DNA of 64,000 bases, taken from NCBI GenBank assembly GCA_029265125.1, contig JAJUJX010000014.1, positions 8,559 through 72,558 of the forward strand, read 5' to 3'. Each line of letters begins with the position of its first letter. The first letter of the stretch is position 1. The position numbers and the translations under genes are program-made. Below the pieces are notes generated by a model that saw only the letters and a program-made list of their open reading frames with translations, had not been told where the DNA came from and searched no databases. Shown here one piece after another: positions 42,621 to 52,038 of the stretch. The DNA is from Tolumonas sp008015085 (GTDB taxonomy: Bacteria > Pseudomonadota > Gammaproteobacteria > Enterobacterales > Aeromonadaceae).

Positions 42621-43301
42621 ATGAAGTTGCGTGGTGTTGTCTTTGATTTCAACGGGGTTTTGCTATGGGATACGCATCTGCATGAACAGGCTTGGCAACT
42701 GTTTTCGAAACGTCTGCGTGGTCAGGCATTTACTGTCGAAGAGATGGACCTGCATGTACACGGCCGGAATAATTTGCATACGTTGACTTATCTGGCAGGG
42801 CGTGAGCTGACTGAACCGGAGTTGAAGTCTCTGATAGAGCAAAAAGAACGAACCTACCATGAGCTGGCGATAGCCGCAGGGGATCAATATCGTTTTTCTC
42901 CAGGGGCAATCTCGTTGCTGGGGCAACTGTCCAATCGGGAGATTCCTTTCACCATTGCGACAGCTTCTCCAAAAATCAACGTTGATTTCTATTACCAGCA
43001 ATTAGGGTTGGCCTGCTGGTTTGACAGATCAAAACTAGTCTATGACGATGGTTCCCGCCCAGGGAAACCAGATCCGGCCCTGTTTTTGGCTGCTGCCAAA
43101 CAGATCGAAACGCCGTTCAGTCAGTGTCTGTTAATTGAAGATTCACTTTCTGGCCTGGAAGCAGCCAGACGCGGTGGTGCAGGTTATATTGTGGCTTTGG
43201 GGCCACAAGAGAAACATGAGCGTTTGCAGGCAACCGAAGGCGTCAATCAGGTTATTTCCCGGCTGGATGAGCTGGATGTTGCTGCGTTGTTTGATGAGTA
43301 G
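42621..43301 (+). CDS. HAD-superfamily hydrolase (beta-phosphoglucomutase-like)
   Basis: A 226-residue HAD protein with a helical cap after motif I. Motif I reads VFDFNGVLLWDT, with nucleophile Asp9 but Asn11 where phosphatases have Asp. Motif II is FTIATASPK, motif III GKPDPALFL and motif IV LLIEDSLSGLEAARRGG. The group contains sugar-phosphate phosphatases and beta-phosphoglucomutases. Asn in place of the second acid may alter its catalysis; similar FDFNG forms occur in other HAD proteins I recall. The substrate is unknown. GGACTGAAG precedes the start. Confidence 0.82.
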   Translation: MKLRGVVFDFNGVLLWDTHLHEQAWQLFSKRLRGQAFTVEEMDLHVHGRNNLHTLTYLAGRELTEPELKSLIEQKERTYHELAIAAGDQYRFSPGAISLLGQLSNREIPFTIATASPKINVDFYYQQLGLACWFDRSKLVYDDGSRPGKPDPALFLAAAKQIETPFSQCLLIEDSLSGLEAARRGGAGYIVALGPQEKHERLQATEGVNQVISRLDELDVAALFDE

Positions 43302-43322
43302 TATTGCGTCATGGGAGATAAA

Positions 43323-43348
43323 GCAGGTCAGTTATATTTCTGACCTGC
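43323..43348. terminator. Hairpin between converging HAD gene and lnt
   Basis: GCAGGTCAG pairs with CTGACCTGC around TTATATTT, between two converging genes. There is no T-run. Confidence 0.5.
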
Positions 43349-43358
43349 CAGTACCCAC

Positions 43359-44912
43359 TTACAGGTAGTCTTCTGACTTACGATGTTGTAACCAGAGGCC
43401 GATGACTAAAGCCAGACCGCAGAAGATAAACAGTGGCACTGATCCCCATCGGGTGTAAGGTGTGACGCCGGTGGTCGGTCTGGCGTCGACGCGGAGCACC
43501 TTCTGCTCAAACTGAGGCAGGATGCCAAGCGTTTTTCCCTGATGATCAAAGACGACCGTGACACCGCTGTTGGTGGCCCGGACCACGGCTTTACCAAACT
43601 CCATCGCTCGCATGCGGGCAATTTCCATGTGCTGCCATGGACCGCCGGAGGTGCCGAACCAGCTGTCATTAGACACATTCACAATAAACTGCGTATCGTC
43701 GTGAATGTTTTGTCGCAGTTCATCCGAATATTCCATTTCATAACAGATTGACGTAGCAAATTTGTAACCGGCAGACATCAGGTTTTCCTGTACGGCATCG
43801 CCACGAGAGAACGAAGACATCGGCAGATCGAAGAGAGGTGCTATCGGGCGTAGCAGATCACCAAATGGTACAAACTCACCAATTGGCAGCAGATGATGTT
43901 TATACCAGCGATTGCCTTGTCCGTATTGATAAGTTTGTTTGCCGTCTTTATCAATCAGGCCACTACCAATGACGCCGTTGTAGTAACGATCCTGTGATTG
44001 ATCGTAATACTGGATACCGGTGATAAATCCGGTTTTCTGGCTACGCAACGCATCATCAATATTGGTCATGAATTCGCGCATATCATTTTCCAACGCCGGT
44101 ACTGCAGATTCCGGCCACACGATAATATCCGCGCCTTTGCTTTCCTTGGTCAGATCCAGGTAACGAACCAGGGTTGGCTTGATGAAGTTGGGATCCCACT
44201 TGGAGGACTGCGGAATATTCCCCTGTGCTAAGGCGAAATTGACGGGTTCGCCCGGTGTGGTCCAGACTTTCTGTTGCAGACCGTAACCGGTAAAGAAGAG
44301 AACGGCAGGAACTAACAGCCACAATATTTGCCGTTTTTGCCAGCAGAGCAGGACAGCCGCAGCACTCCATAACACAGCTAAGGTGATACTCTGTACGCCG
44401 AATAATGGCGCAAACCCGGTCAGCCAGGTATCAATCTGGCTGTAGCCCAGCCACATCCAGGGGAAGCCGGTCATGACATGCCCCATCGACCAGTCGCTGA
44501 TCAGCCATAACGCCGGGAAGGCCAGCAGCAGACGGGTAACGCCGTTTTTGGGAAACAGCCAGTTGAGTAATGCGGCGGCCAGTGCCGGATACAGTGAGAG
44601 ATAAGCGCAAAGGATCGCGACCAGTGCAAATGCAGCTGGTAGAGGTATGCCGCCAAACTGGGTCATGCTGACATGGATCCACCACAAGCTGGGCAGGTTC
44701 ATCGCCATGGCAAACAGCCAGGTCAGGCGGAAAGCGCGTTTTGCCGTTTGCTGATGTAAAGAGAGCAACAAGCCCAACATGGCAACAAAGGCTAACGGCC
44801 AGATTTTATAGGGGGCGAAAGCAGCACCACACAATAAGCCAGACAACAACGCGCCCCAGAGAGCGCGTTGTGAAGCTGGACGGCGGAAACCGTCGGTATT
44901 ATTCCAATTCAT
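43359..44912 (-). CDS. lnt: Apolipoprotein N-acyltransferase
   Basis: A 517-residue inner-membrane enzyme (E. coli Lnt 512) that adds the third acyl chain to lipoproteins, such as the Pal and NlpD proteins encoded here. The N-terminal half has about six membrane helices; the periplasmic nitrilase-like domain contains the Glu268-Lys338-Cys390 triad in VWPESAVPAL, WYKHHLLPIGEF and TSICYEMEYSDEL. A last helix closes the C-terminus (PLFIFCGLALVIGLWLQ). It overlaps corC by 14 bases and is the last gene of the miaB-ybeZ-ybeY-corC-lnt row. Confidence 0.97.
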   Translation of the reverse strand: MNWNNTDGFRRPASQRALWGALLSGLLCGAAFAPYKIWPLAFVAMLGLLLSLHQQTAKRAFRLTWLFAMAMNLPSLWWIHVSMTQFGGIPLPAAFALVAILCAYLSLYPALAAALLNWLFPKNGVTRLLLAFPALWLISDWSMGHVMTGFPWMWLGYSQIDTWLTGFAPLFGVQSITLAVLWSAAAVLLCWQKRQILWLLVPAVLFFTGYGLQQKVWTTPGEPVNFALAQGNIPQSSKWDPNFIKPTLVRYLDLTKESKGADIIVWPESAVPALENDMREFMTNIDDALRSQKTGFITGIQYYDQSQDRYYNGVIGSGLIDKDGKQTYQYGQGNRWYKHHLLPIGEFVPFGDLLRPIAPLFDLPMSSFSRGDAVQENLMSAGYKFATSICYEMEYSDELRQNIHDDTQFIVNVSNDSWFGTSGGPWQHMEIARMRAMEFGKAVVRATNSGVTVVFDHQGKTLGILPQFEQKVLRVDARPTTGVTPYTRWGSVPLFIFCGLALVIGLWLQHRKSEDYL

Positions 44913-45780
44913 TATTATCTGTTCGCTGTTCAGGAAGAGTAACTTGTAGCTGGATCAGGCGGCGGCGATCGACCTGTAGAATTTTGAAATCGAAGCCGGA
45001 CAATTCAATATTTTCACCACGTTTTGGCAGATGGCCAAATCCGTGCATCACCAAGCCACCAATAGTATCGACATCATCATCGCTAAACTGACTGCTGAAA
45101 TAGTCGTTGAAATCTTCAATCGGTGTCAGTGCGTTGACGGAGTAACGGTTAGCCTCTAACGGGCGGATCAACTGCTGCGCCTGTTCTTGGTCATCGTATT
45201 CATCTTCGATTTCACCGACGATCAGTTCCAGAATATCCTCGATGGTTACCAGACCAGAGACACTGCCAAATTCATCCACAACAATTGCCATGTGATAGCG
45301 CTCCTGCTGGAACTCTTTTAGCAGCCGATCGACCCGCTTACTTTCTGGCACAACCACGGCTGGCCGCATAATTTTATCGAAATCGAAGGGTTCAGTGGTT
45401 AACCCAAAACCATAAGGCAGTAAATCTTTAGCCAGCAGAATGCCTTCGACATGATCTTTGTCTTCGTTGATGACCGGAAAGCGTGAATGCGCAGATTTAA
45501 TGATCAACGGCAAAAAGGCAGAGACAGGCTGATCGCGGCGAATCGTGATCATTTGCGTACGGGGGATCATGATATCCCGCACCCGCAGTTCGGATACTTC
45601 CAGTACGCCTTCAATCATCGCTTTGGTATCTTCATCGATGACGTCGCGTTCTTCAGCATCCTGAATTACTTCGACCAGATCATTACGATCTTTCGGTTCA
45701 CCTTGAAACAAATGGCTTAGGCGTTCTAACCATTTTTTCCGTGGTGAACCGTGACTAGTATGAGGGTTGTCATCACTCAT
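44899..45780 (-). CDS. corC: CorC/YbeX CBS-domain protein
   Basis: A 293-residue cytoplasmic protein (E. coli 292). Tandem CBS domains occupy residues about 65-190 (RDIMIPRTQMITIRRDQPV, HVEGILLAKDLLPYG, MAIVVDEFGSVSGLVTIEDI) and a C-terminal CorC_HlyC transporter-associated domain follows. It has been linked to Mg/Co efflux with CorA and, in recent work, to ribosome-linked functions in this operon. It sits between ybeY and lnt. Confidence 0.95.
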   Translation of the reverse strand: MSDDNPHTSHGSPRKKWLERLSHLFQGEPKDRNDLVEVIQDAEERDVIDEDTKAMIEGVLEVSELRVRDIMIPRTQMITIRRDQPVSAFLPLIIKSAHSRFPVINEDKDHVEGILLAKDLLPYGFGLTTEPFDFDKIMRPAVVVPESKRVDRLLKEFQQERYHMAIVVDEFGSVSGLVTIEDILELIVGEIEDEYDDQEQAQQLIRPLEANRYSVNALTPIEDFNDYFSSQFSDDDVDTIGGLVMHGFGHLPKRGENIELSGFDFKILQVDRRRLIQLQVTLPEQRTDNNELE

Positions 45781-45794
45781 GATGTCATTAATCC

Positions 45795-46262
45795 TTAAAT
45801 TTCATCATCTTTATAGGGATCAGGATAACCGAGAGCTTGCATGAACTCTTTTTCCAATGCTTCCATCTCTTCGGCTTCGTCATCTTCTATATGGTCATAA
45901 CCAAGTAAATGCAAGCTACCATGAATCACCATGTGCGCCCAGTGGGATTCCAGTGTCTTTTCCTGCTCTTTAGCTTCCAGCTCTACAACCTGACGGCAAA
46001 TGATCAGATCGCCTAGCAGCGGGAAGTCTTCTACGCCTGGCGGGCATTCAAACGGAAACGAGAGCACGTTTGTCGGTTTATCCTTTCCCCGGTAAGTCAG
46101 GTTCAGTTCATGACTTTCGGGTTCATCCACCAGACGAATAGTGACTTCGGCTTCCTGCTGGAATGGTAGAACGGCTGTGTCCAGCCATTGCTGAAATTGG
46201 GCTTCTGAAGGTAGACCTGCCGTGTCAGCACAGGCCAGTTGCAGATCAAGCGTGATGCTCAT
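45795..46262 (-). CDS. ybeY: Endoribonuclease YbeY
   Basis: A 155-residue metal-dependent single-strand RNase that matures 16S rRNA 3' ends and aids ribosome quality control. The zinc triad is in HGSLHLLGYDH near residues 113-123; TNVLSFPFECPPGV precedes. It overlaps the ybeZ stop by four bases (ATGA), so translation is coupled. E. coli YbeY has 155 residues. Confidence 0.97.
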   Translation of the reverse strand: MSITLDLQLACADTAGLPSEAQFQQWLDTAVLPFQQEAEVTIRLVDEPESHELNLTYRGKDKPTNVLSFPFECPPGVEDFPLLGDLIICRQVVELEAKEQEKTLESHWAHMVIHGSLHLLGYDHIEDDEAEEMEALEKEFMQALGYPDPYKDDEI

Positions 46263-47311
46263 GACGATGATTCCTCGCGGCCTGCTGTTTTACTTTCAGC
46301 GGCTGCTTTTTGTTGTTCAAATTTTTCGTAAGCCTGCACGATGCGTGCGACAACCGGATGACGAACCACATCAGTGGCCTGGAAGAAATTAAAAGACAGT
46401 CCATCCACACCATTCAGAACTTCGATAGAGTGGCGCAGACCCGATTTCACGTTCCTAGGCAGGTCAATCTGGGTGATGTCACCGGTAATGACAGCTTTGG
46501 AATTAAAACCAATACGTGTCAGGAACATCTTCATCTGCTCGACCGTGGTGTTCTGACCTTCGTCGAGAATGATAAAGGCATCGTTCAGAGTACGGCCGCG
46601 CATGTAAGCAAGCGGCGCAATCTCGATGACGTTGCGCTCGATCAGTTTTTCTACCCGTTCAAAACCCAGCATCTCAAACAGCGCGTCGTAAAGCGGACGC
46701 AGATACGGATCGACCTTCTGGCTGAGATCGCCGGGCAGAAAGCCCAGTTTCTCACCGGCTTCAACGGCAGGGCGGGTCAGCAGGATACGTCGGATCTCCT
46801 GACGCTCCAGCGCATCCACCGCTGCAGCAACCGCCAGATAGGTTTTACCGGTACCGGCCGGGCCAATACCAAAGGTAATATCATGCGTGACGATATTATT
46901 GATGTACTGCGCCTGATTCGGCGAACGTGGTTTGACCATGCCACGTTTGGTTTTGATGTTCATCTCTTTGCCATGCGAAACGGCATACGGTGATGTGTCA
47001 GTCTCTTCGTTTTGTTCCAGCATATGGCACTGCTGAATCGCCAGATGGACTTGATCTGGTGTCAGGTCAACGACTTTCTGACCCCGAACCGGTTGGGTGT
47101 CGACATACAGCTGCTTGAGTAGATCCACAACCACCAATGCGACATTGCCTTTACCGACCACCTGAAAATGGTTGTTGCGGTAAATGATCTCAACCCCCAT
47201 ACGGCGTTCAATCTGTTTGATATTGTCGTCAAAAGGGCCGCACAAACTGGCGAGGCGCTGACTGTCGGCAGGTTCAAGATGAATATCGAGGGTAGCAATC
47301 TGTCTGCTCAT
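46259..47311 (-). CDS. ybeZ: PhoH-like ATPase YbeZ
   Basis: A 350-residue P-loop protein (E. coli 346) of the PhoH family. Walker A is GIGPAGTGKTYLAVAA near residue 155, Walker B ILDEGQNTT, with TGDITQIDLP after it. An N-terminal KH-like region (RMGVEIIYRNNHFQVVGKGN) precedes. Its function is likely tied to YbeY in RNA processing. It is 55 bases after miaB, past a terminator-like hairpin. Confidence 0.95.
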   Translation of the reverse strand: MSRQIATLDIHLEPADSQRLASLCGPFDDNIKQIERRMGVEIIYRNNHFQVVGKGNVALVVVDLLKQLYVDTQPVRGQKVVDLTPDQVHLAIQQCHMLEQNEETDTSPYAVSHGKEMNIKTKRGMVKPRSPNQAQYINNIVTHDITFGIGPAGTGKTYLAVAAAVDALERQEIRRILLTRPAVEAGEKLGFLPGDLSQKVDPYLRPLYDALFEMLGFERVEKLIERNVIEIAPLAYMRGRTLNDAFIILDEGQNTTVEQMKMFLTRIGFNSKAVITGDITQIDLPRNVKSGLRHSIEVLNGVDGLSFNFFQATDVVRHPVVARIVQAYEKFEQQKAAAESKTAGREESSS

Positions 47312-47329
47312 GAAGTTCCTCTTCAGGAT

Positions 47330-47353
47330 AAAAGGCCACCCTAACGGTGGCCT
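47330..47353 (-). terminator. Terminator-like hairpin between miaB and ybeZ
   Basis: Read on the minus strand, AGGCCACC pairs with GGTGGCCT and is followed by TTTTAT. It falls inside the row of genes, so it probably only attenuates. Confidence 0.6.
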
Positions 47354-47366
47354 GCATAATCAGCAA

Positions 47367-48797
47367 TCAAGGACGGAACTGAGCCACACCCAGGTCATCC
47401 GCCACACCATCAGGGCGACGGGCCAGAATGTCAGCCGGTTTGACGGACTGACGCAGATCCATTTCCGCTTCAGTACGCACGATCGTGCCGCGCAGTGAAT
47501 GCGGTAAGGCTTCGGTAATTTCTACATCGACGAACTGGCCAATCAGACGGGCATCACCGGCAAAGTTCACGACGCGGTTATTTTCGGTACGGCCCCGCAG
47601 TTCCATAATGTTCTGGCTGGATGGTCCTTCCACCAGAATGCGTTGTACCGTGCCGTGCATCTGACGGCTGTATTGCATCGCTTGATTATTGATCGTCTGC
47701 TGTAAGCGATACAGACGTTCTTTTTTCACCTCCATCGGGGTATCGTCCGGCATATCGGCTGCCGGTGTCCCTGGACGGGCACTGAAAATAAAGCTGTAAC
47801 TGGTGTCGAACTGCACCTCTTCAATCAGCTTCATGGTTCTTTCGAAATCATCGTCAGACTCGCCAGGGAAACCCACGATAAAGTCGGAGCTGATCAGAAT
47901 ATCCGGACGCACCGCTTTCAGCTTGCGGATCTTCGATTTGTATTCCAGCGCGGTATGCGGACGTTTCATCATGGTCAGGATCTTGTCTGAACCACTTTGC
48001 ACCGGCAGATGCAGGAAACTCACCAGTTCCGGTGTGTCTTTATAGACCTCGATGATGTCATCGGTAAATTCGATCGGATGGCTGGTGGTGTAACGAATAC
48101 GGTCGATGCCATCGATCGCGGCAACCAGACGCAGCAGCTGTGCGAAAGAGCAAATGCTTCCATCGTGTGTTTCGCCGCGATAAGCATTCACGTTCTGACC
48201 GAGCAGGTTGACTTCTCGCACACCCTGTTCAGCCAGCTGGGCAATTTCATACAGCACATCATCCAACGGACGGCTGACTTCTTCACCACGGGTGTAAGGC
48301 ACGACGCAGTAAGTACAGTATTTGGAACAGCCTTCCATGATGGAAACATAGGCCGTCGGGCCTTCGGCACGCGGTTCTGGTAGGTTGTCGAATTTTTCGA
48401 TCTCAGGGAAGGAGACATCCACCTGTGCGCCATGGCCTTCTTTGACCTGTTTGATCATGGCTGGCAGTCGGTGCAATGTTTGCGGGCCGAAAACCACATC
48501 AACATTCGGTGCGCGGGAGCGGATCGCTTTACCTTCCTGCGAAGCCACACAACCGCCGACCGCGATCACCAGCTCCGGATTTTTCTTTTTCAGTTCTTTC
48601 CAGCGGCCTAACTGATGAAACAGTTTTTCCTGTGCCTTTTCACGGATCGAACAGGTATTCAATACCAGCAGGTCAGCTTCTTCCGGAAGCTCAGTGGTTT
48701 CATAACCCAGTGAACTGGTCAACAAATCTACCATTTTGGCCGAGTCGTACTCGTTCATCTGGCAGCCCCAGGTTTTGATATGCAGTTTCTTGCTCAT
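47367..48797 (-). CDS. miaB: tRNA-2-methylthio-N6-dimethylallyladenosine synthase MiaB
   Basis: A 476-residue radical-SAM methylthiotransferase (E. coli 474) that makes ms2i6A37 in tRNA. The N-terminal cluster cysteines lie in TWGCQMNEYDSAK, LNTCSIREKAQ and GGCVASQEG; the radical-SAM cluster is EGCSKYCTYCVVPYTRG (CxxxCxxC). A TRAM domain near the C-terminus (ILVEGPSSQNIMELRGRTENN) binds tRNA. It heads the row leading to lnt. Confidence 0.98.
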   Translation of the reverse strand: MSKKLHIKTWGCQMNEYDSAKMVDLLTSSLGYETTELPEEADLLVLNTCSIREKAQEKLFHQLGRWKELKKKNPELVIAVGGCVASQEGKAIRSRAPNVDVVFGPQTLHRLPAMIKQVKEGHGAQVDVSFPEIEKFDNLPEPRAEGPTAYVSIMEGCSKYCTYCVVPYTRGEEVSRPLDDVLYEIAQLAEQGVREVNLLGQNVNAYRGETHDGSICSFAQLLRLVAAIDGIDRIRYTTSHPIEFTDDIIEVYKDTPELVSFLHLPVQSGSDKILTMMKRPHTALEYKSKIRKLKAVRPDILISSDFIVGFPGESDDDFERTMKLIEEVQFDTSYSFIFSARPGTPAADMPDDTPMEVKKERLYRLQQTINNQAMQYSRQMHGTVQRILVEGPSSQNIMELRGRTENNRVVNFAGDARLIGQFVDVEITEALPHSLRGTIVRTEAEMDLRQSVKPADILARRPDGVADDLGVAQFRP

Positions 48798-48938
48798 GGA
48801 TTGCTTGGCTGACTCACTATTAACAAAGACGCAGTATTCTACTTGGTTAGTCAGGTACTGACTATATTTGCGGCTTTAAGCTGACCGAAATTCACATCTT
48901 TCCTCGCAATTGGATGACGGAATCCCTGCGGATGCTAG

Positions 48939-48967
48939 TTATCAGCGCGCCGACTTTCCTCTATAAT
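48939..48967 (+). promoter_or_regulatory. Promoter of fmdB-aspS
   Basis: TTATCA (48939-48944) and a perfect TATAAT (48962-48967) are 17 bases apart, 36 bases before the fmdB start, in the 200-base region shared with the divergent miaB. Confidence 0.75.
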
Positions 48968-49003
48968 ACGCGGTCTTTTGTGGAACTATCGTAGGTGAAC
49001 ACT

Positions 49004-49258
49004 ATGCCAATGTATCAGTATGAATGTACGCATTGTGGCCATCAGCTAGCGAAACTGCAGAAAATGTCTGATGCGCCGCTGGTGGATTGTCCGGCCTGCT
49101 CTCAGGCAGGACTGAAAAAGTTACTCTCTGCACCGGGCTTTCGCTTAAAAGGCGGTGGCTGGTATGAAACTGATTTTAAAACCGGTACTAAAAAGAATCT
49201 GGCAAGTTGTGATTCAGCGCAGGGCGGATGCAAAGGGTGTCCGGCCGCTGGCGAATAA
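49004..49258 (+). CDS. FmdB-family zinc-ribbon protein
   Basis: An 84-residue protein. YQYECTHCGHQLAKLQ and VDCPACSQAGLKKLL give a CxxC...CxxC zinc ribbon typical of the FmdB family, then PGFRLKGGGWYETDFKTG; the tail is Cys- and Gly-rich (CDSAQGGCKGCPAAGE). A link to transcription regulation has been suggested for the family but is not settled. It is 57 bases before aspS, a common pairing in gammaproteobacteria. ATG 49004 with TAGGTG upstream fits homology at MPMYQYEC. Confidence 0.9.
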   Translation: MPMYQYECTHCGHQLAKLQKMSDAPLVDCPACSQAGLKKLLSAPGFRLKGGGWYETDFKTGTKKNLASCDSAQGGCKGCPAAGE

Positions 49259-49267
49259 TTAAATGAG

Positions 49268-49291
49268 AACTCCGGCAGAGAAACCGGAGTT
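49268..49291 (+). terminator. Hairpin between fmdB and aspS
   Basis: AACTCCGG pairs with CCGGAGTT around CAGAGAAA. No long T-run follows, so it may act as an attenuator or mRNA stabiliser. Confidence 0.45.
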
Positions 49292-49315
49292 ATAAATTCA
49301 GTAAAGGAATTAATC

Positions 49316-51082
49316 ATGCGTAGCATTTACTGTGGTCAGGTGACAAGCAGCCATGTCGAACAGACCGTAACCCTGTGTGGTTGGGTGCACCGCCGTCGTG
49401 ATCTCGGCGGTCTGATTTTTATCGACATGCGTGATCGTGAAGGCATTGTTCAGGTGTTCTTTGATCCGGATAAACCGGAAGCGTTCGCCCTGGCTTCAGA
49501 GCTGCGTAATGAATTCTGTATTCGTGTGACCGGTGTGGTGCGTGCCCGTCCGGAAAGCCAGATCAATAAAGACATGGCAACCGGTGAAATCGAAGTGTTC
49601 GCACATGGCCTGGAAATCATTAACCGCGCAGAGCCGTTGCCGCTGGATTTCAACCAGACCAACACCGAAGAACAGCGCCTGAAATACCGTTATCTGGATC
49701 TGCGTCGTCCGGAAATGGCGGCTTCCCTGAAAACTCGTGCCCGTATTACCAGCTTTGTGCGCCGTTATATGGATGAGCATGGTTTCCTCGACATCGAAAC
49801 CCCAATGCTGACCAAAGCCACGCCAGAAGGCGCACGTGATTATCTGGTGCCAAGTCGTGTGCACAAAGGCAAATTCTATGCGTTGCCGCAATCACCTCAG
49901 CTATTCAAACAGCTGCTGATGATGTCTGGTTTCGACCGTTACTATCAGATCGTGAAATGCTTCCGTGATGAAGATCTGCGTGCAGATCGTCAGCCGGAAT
50001 TCACCCAGATCGATGTGGAAACCTCATTCCTGAACGCTGAACAAGTGCGTGAACTGATGGAAACACTGATCCGCGGTCTGTGGCAGAACATCATCGGTGT
50101 TGATTTGGGCCAGTTCCCAATCATGACTTTCGACGAAGCGATGCGTCGCTACGGTTCTGACAAACCGGATCTGCGTAACCCAATGGAAATGGTTGACGTT
50201 GCTGATCTGCTGAAAGACGTCGCGTTTGCAGTATTTGCGGGCCCGGCTAACGATCCGAAAGGTCGTGTGGCAGCCTTGCGCGTACCGGGTGGTGCACAGC
50301 TTTCCCGTAAACAGATTGATGAATACACCCAGTTCGTCGCTATCTATGGCGCGAAAGGTCTGGCATGGATGAAAGTCAATCAGGCTGCTAACGGTCTGGA
50401 AGGCGTGCAATCTCCGGTGGCTAAATTCCTGAATGATGAGATCGTTCGTGAAATTCTGGCGCGTACCGGCGCACAGGATGGCGACATCATCTTCTTCGGT
50501 GCCGATAGTAAGAAAGTGGTGTGTGATGCCATTGGTGCACTGCGTCTGAAAGTAGGCCGCGATCTGGGTCTGGTGGAAAACTGCTGGAAGCCACTGTGGG
50601 TCATCGACTTCCCGATGTTTGAAGAGGACGGCGAAGGCGGTGTGACTGCAATGCACCATCCGTTCACTGCACCGAAAGATTTCACTCCGGCACAGCTGGA
50701 AGCTGATCCGCTGGCCGCTTACGCGAATGCCTACGACATGGTCATCAACGGCTACGAAGTCGGTGGTGGTTCCGTGCGTATTCACCGTGGCGATATGCAG
50801 CAGGCTGTATTCCGTACCATCGGTATCAACGAGTCTGAGCAGAAAGAGAAGTTCGGCTTCCTGCTGGATGCACTGAAATTCGGTACGCCACCACATGCTG
50901 GTTTAGCGTTTGGTTTAGATCGTCTGACTATGCTGCTGACCGGCACCGATAACATTCGTGACGTGATTGCGTTCCCGAAAACCACGGCTGCCGCGTGTCT
51001 GATGACTGATGCACCAAGCTTTGCCAACCAGCAGCAGCTGACTGAGCTGGCAATTCAGACTACCGTGAAGTCTGACGAATAA
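49316..51082 (+). CDS. aspS: Aspartate-tRNA ligase
   Basis: A 588-residue class IIb synthetase (E. coli 590). The N-terminal OB-fold binds the anticodon (VTLCGWVHRRRDLGGLIFIDMRDREG); motif 2 is CFRDEDLRADRQPEFTQIDVE and motif 3 AGLAFGLDRLTMLLTG near the end. The bacterial GAD insertion lies between. It uses aspartate and ATP to charge tRNA-Asp. AAAGGA precedes the ATG. Confidence 0.98.
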   Translation: MRSIYCGQVTSSHVEQTVTLCGWVHRRRDLGGLIFIDMRDREGIVQVFFDPDKPEAFALASELRNEFCIRVTGVVRARPESQINKDMATGEIEVFAHGLEIINRAEPLPLDFNQTNTEEQRLKYRYLDLRRPEMAASLKTRARITSFVRRYMDEHGFLDIETPMLTKATPEGARDYLVPSRVHKGKFYALPQSPQLFKQLLMMSGFDRYYQIVKCFRDEDLRADRQPEFTQIDVETSFLNAEQVRELMETLIRGLWQNIIGVDLGQFPIMTFDEAMRRYGSDKPDLRNPMEMVDVADLLKDVAFAVFAGPANDPKGRVAALRVPGGAQLSRKQIDEYTQFVAIYGAKGLAWMKVNQAANGLEGVQSPVAKFLNDEIVREILARTGAQDGDIIFFGADSKKVVCDAIGALRLKVGRDLGLVENCWKPLWVIDFPMFEEDGEGGVTAMHHPFTAPKDFTPAQLEADPLAAYANAYDMVINGYEVGGGSVRIHRGDMQQAVFRTIGINESEQKEKFGFLLDALKFGTPPHAGLAFGLDRLTMLLTGTDNIRDVIAFPKTTAAACLMTDAPSFANQQQLTELAIQTTVKSDE

Positions 51083-51190
51083 TTTTGTTTTCCGGATAAC
51101 GCGGCTTTTGTGGCGGGTTTGCTACCGCCACCACGTTACCCACTGATTTTAGCTGATAGATTCAGCGTCAATTTTTATCAGGAGAGAGTT

Positions 51191-51934
51191 ATGGCAGGTC
51201 ACAGTAAGTGGGCCAACATTAAACACCGTAAAGCGGCTCAGGACGCGAAGCGCGGTAAGTTGTTTACTAAAATGATCCGTGAAATCACCACTGCAGCCCG
51301 TCTGGGTGGCCCGGATGCCGGTTCAAACCCACGTCTGCGTGCTGCGGTTGCTGCTGCACTGTCTATCAACATGACTCGCGATACTGTTGATCGTGCGATC
51401 AAGCGTGGTGCTGGCGGCGATGATGGCGTTGAGCTGGAAACCCTGGTGTATGAAGGTTATGGCCCGGCTGGCACTGCGGTGATGGTTGAATGTATGACAG
51501 ACAACCGTAACCGTACCGTATCTGGTGTACGTCATGCTTTCACTAAGAGCGGTGGCTCACTGGGCACTGATGGTTCGGTGTCTTATCTGTTTACCAAAAA
51601 GGGCGTGATCTCGTTTGCTGAAGGTGATGAAGACGCCATCATGGAAGCGGCGCTGGAAGCGGGTGCGGATGATGTCGAAACTAACGAAGATGGTTCTATC
51701 GACGTTTATACTTCACCGGCTGACTTCGGCTCCGTGCTGGATGGTTTAGAAGCGGCTGGTTTCAAACCAGATAACGCGGCGGTCAGCATGATCCCGAGCA
51801 CCGAAGTGGATCTGAACGCTGAAGATGCACCGAAACTGATGAAACTGATCGACATGCTGGAAGATCTGGATGACGTGCAGGAAGTGTATCATAACGGCAC
51901 CATGTCTGATGAAGTTGCGGCTGCACTGGAATAA
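51191..51934 (+). CDS. yebC: YebC/TACO1-family protein
   Basis: A 247-residue protein (E. coli YebC 246). MAGHSKWANIKHRKAAQDAKRGKLFTKM and the GGDDGVELETLVYEGYGPAG stretch are signatures. Long listed as a transcriptional regulator, family members have more recently been tied to translation of polyproline stretches on ribosomes. ATG 51191 with GGAGAGAG upstream is the homologous start. It is followed by a terminator, then ruvC. Confidence 0.95.
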   Translation: MAGHSKWANIKHRKAAQDAKRGKLFTKMIREITTAARLGGPDAGSNPRLRAAVAAALSINMTRDTVDRAIKRGAGGDDGVELETLVYEGYGPAGTAVMVECMTDNRNRTVSGVRHAFTKSGGSLGTDGSVSYLFTKKGVISFAEGDEDAIMEAALEAGADDVETNEDGSIDVYTSPADFGSVLDGLEAAGFKPDNAAVSMIPSTEVDLNAEDAPKLMKLIDMLEDLDDVQEVYHNGTMSDEVAAALE

Positions 51935-51951
51935 GCATTTCTGATGTTCAG

Positions 51952-51980
51952 AAAAAGGAGCTACGGCTCCTTTTTCTTTT
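51952..51980 (+). terminator. Rho-independent terminator after yebC
   Basis: AAAAAGGAGC and GCTCCTTTTT pair around TACG and are followed by CTTTTTGG. Confidence 0.92.
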
Positions 51981-52038
51981 TGGCTTTATTGCTGGCGTGC
52001 TAATCTGCCGCCAGAAACTCTTTTCGGTTTATATCGTT

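Noticed and set aside
50024..50896. 290-residue minus-strand frame inside aspS
   Set aside because: Antisense to a certain synthetase gene; composition is His/Thr/Cys-rich and does not look like a real protein.
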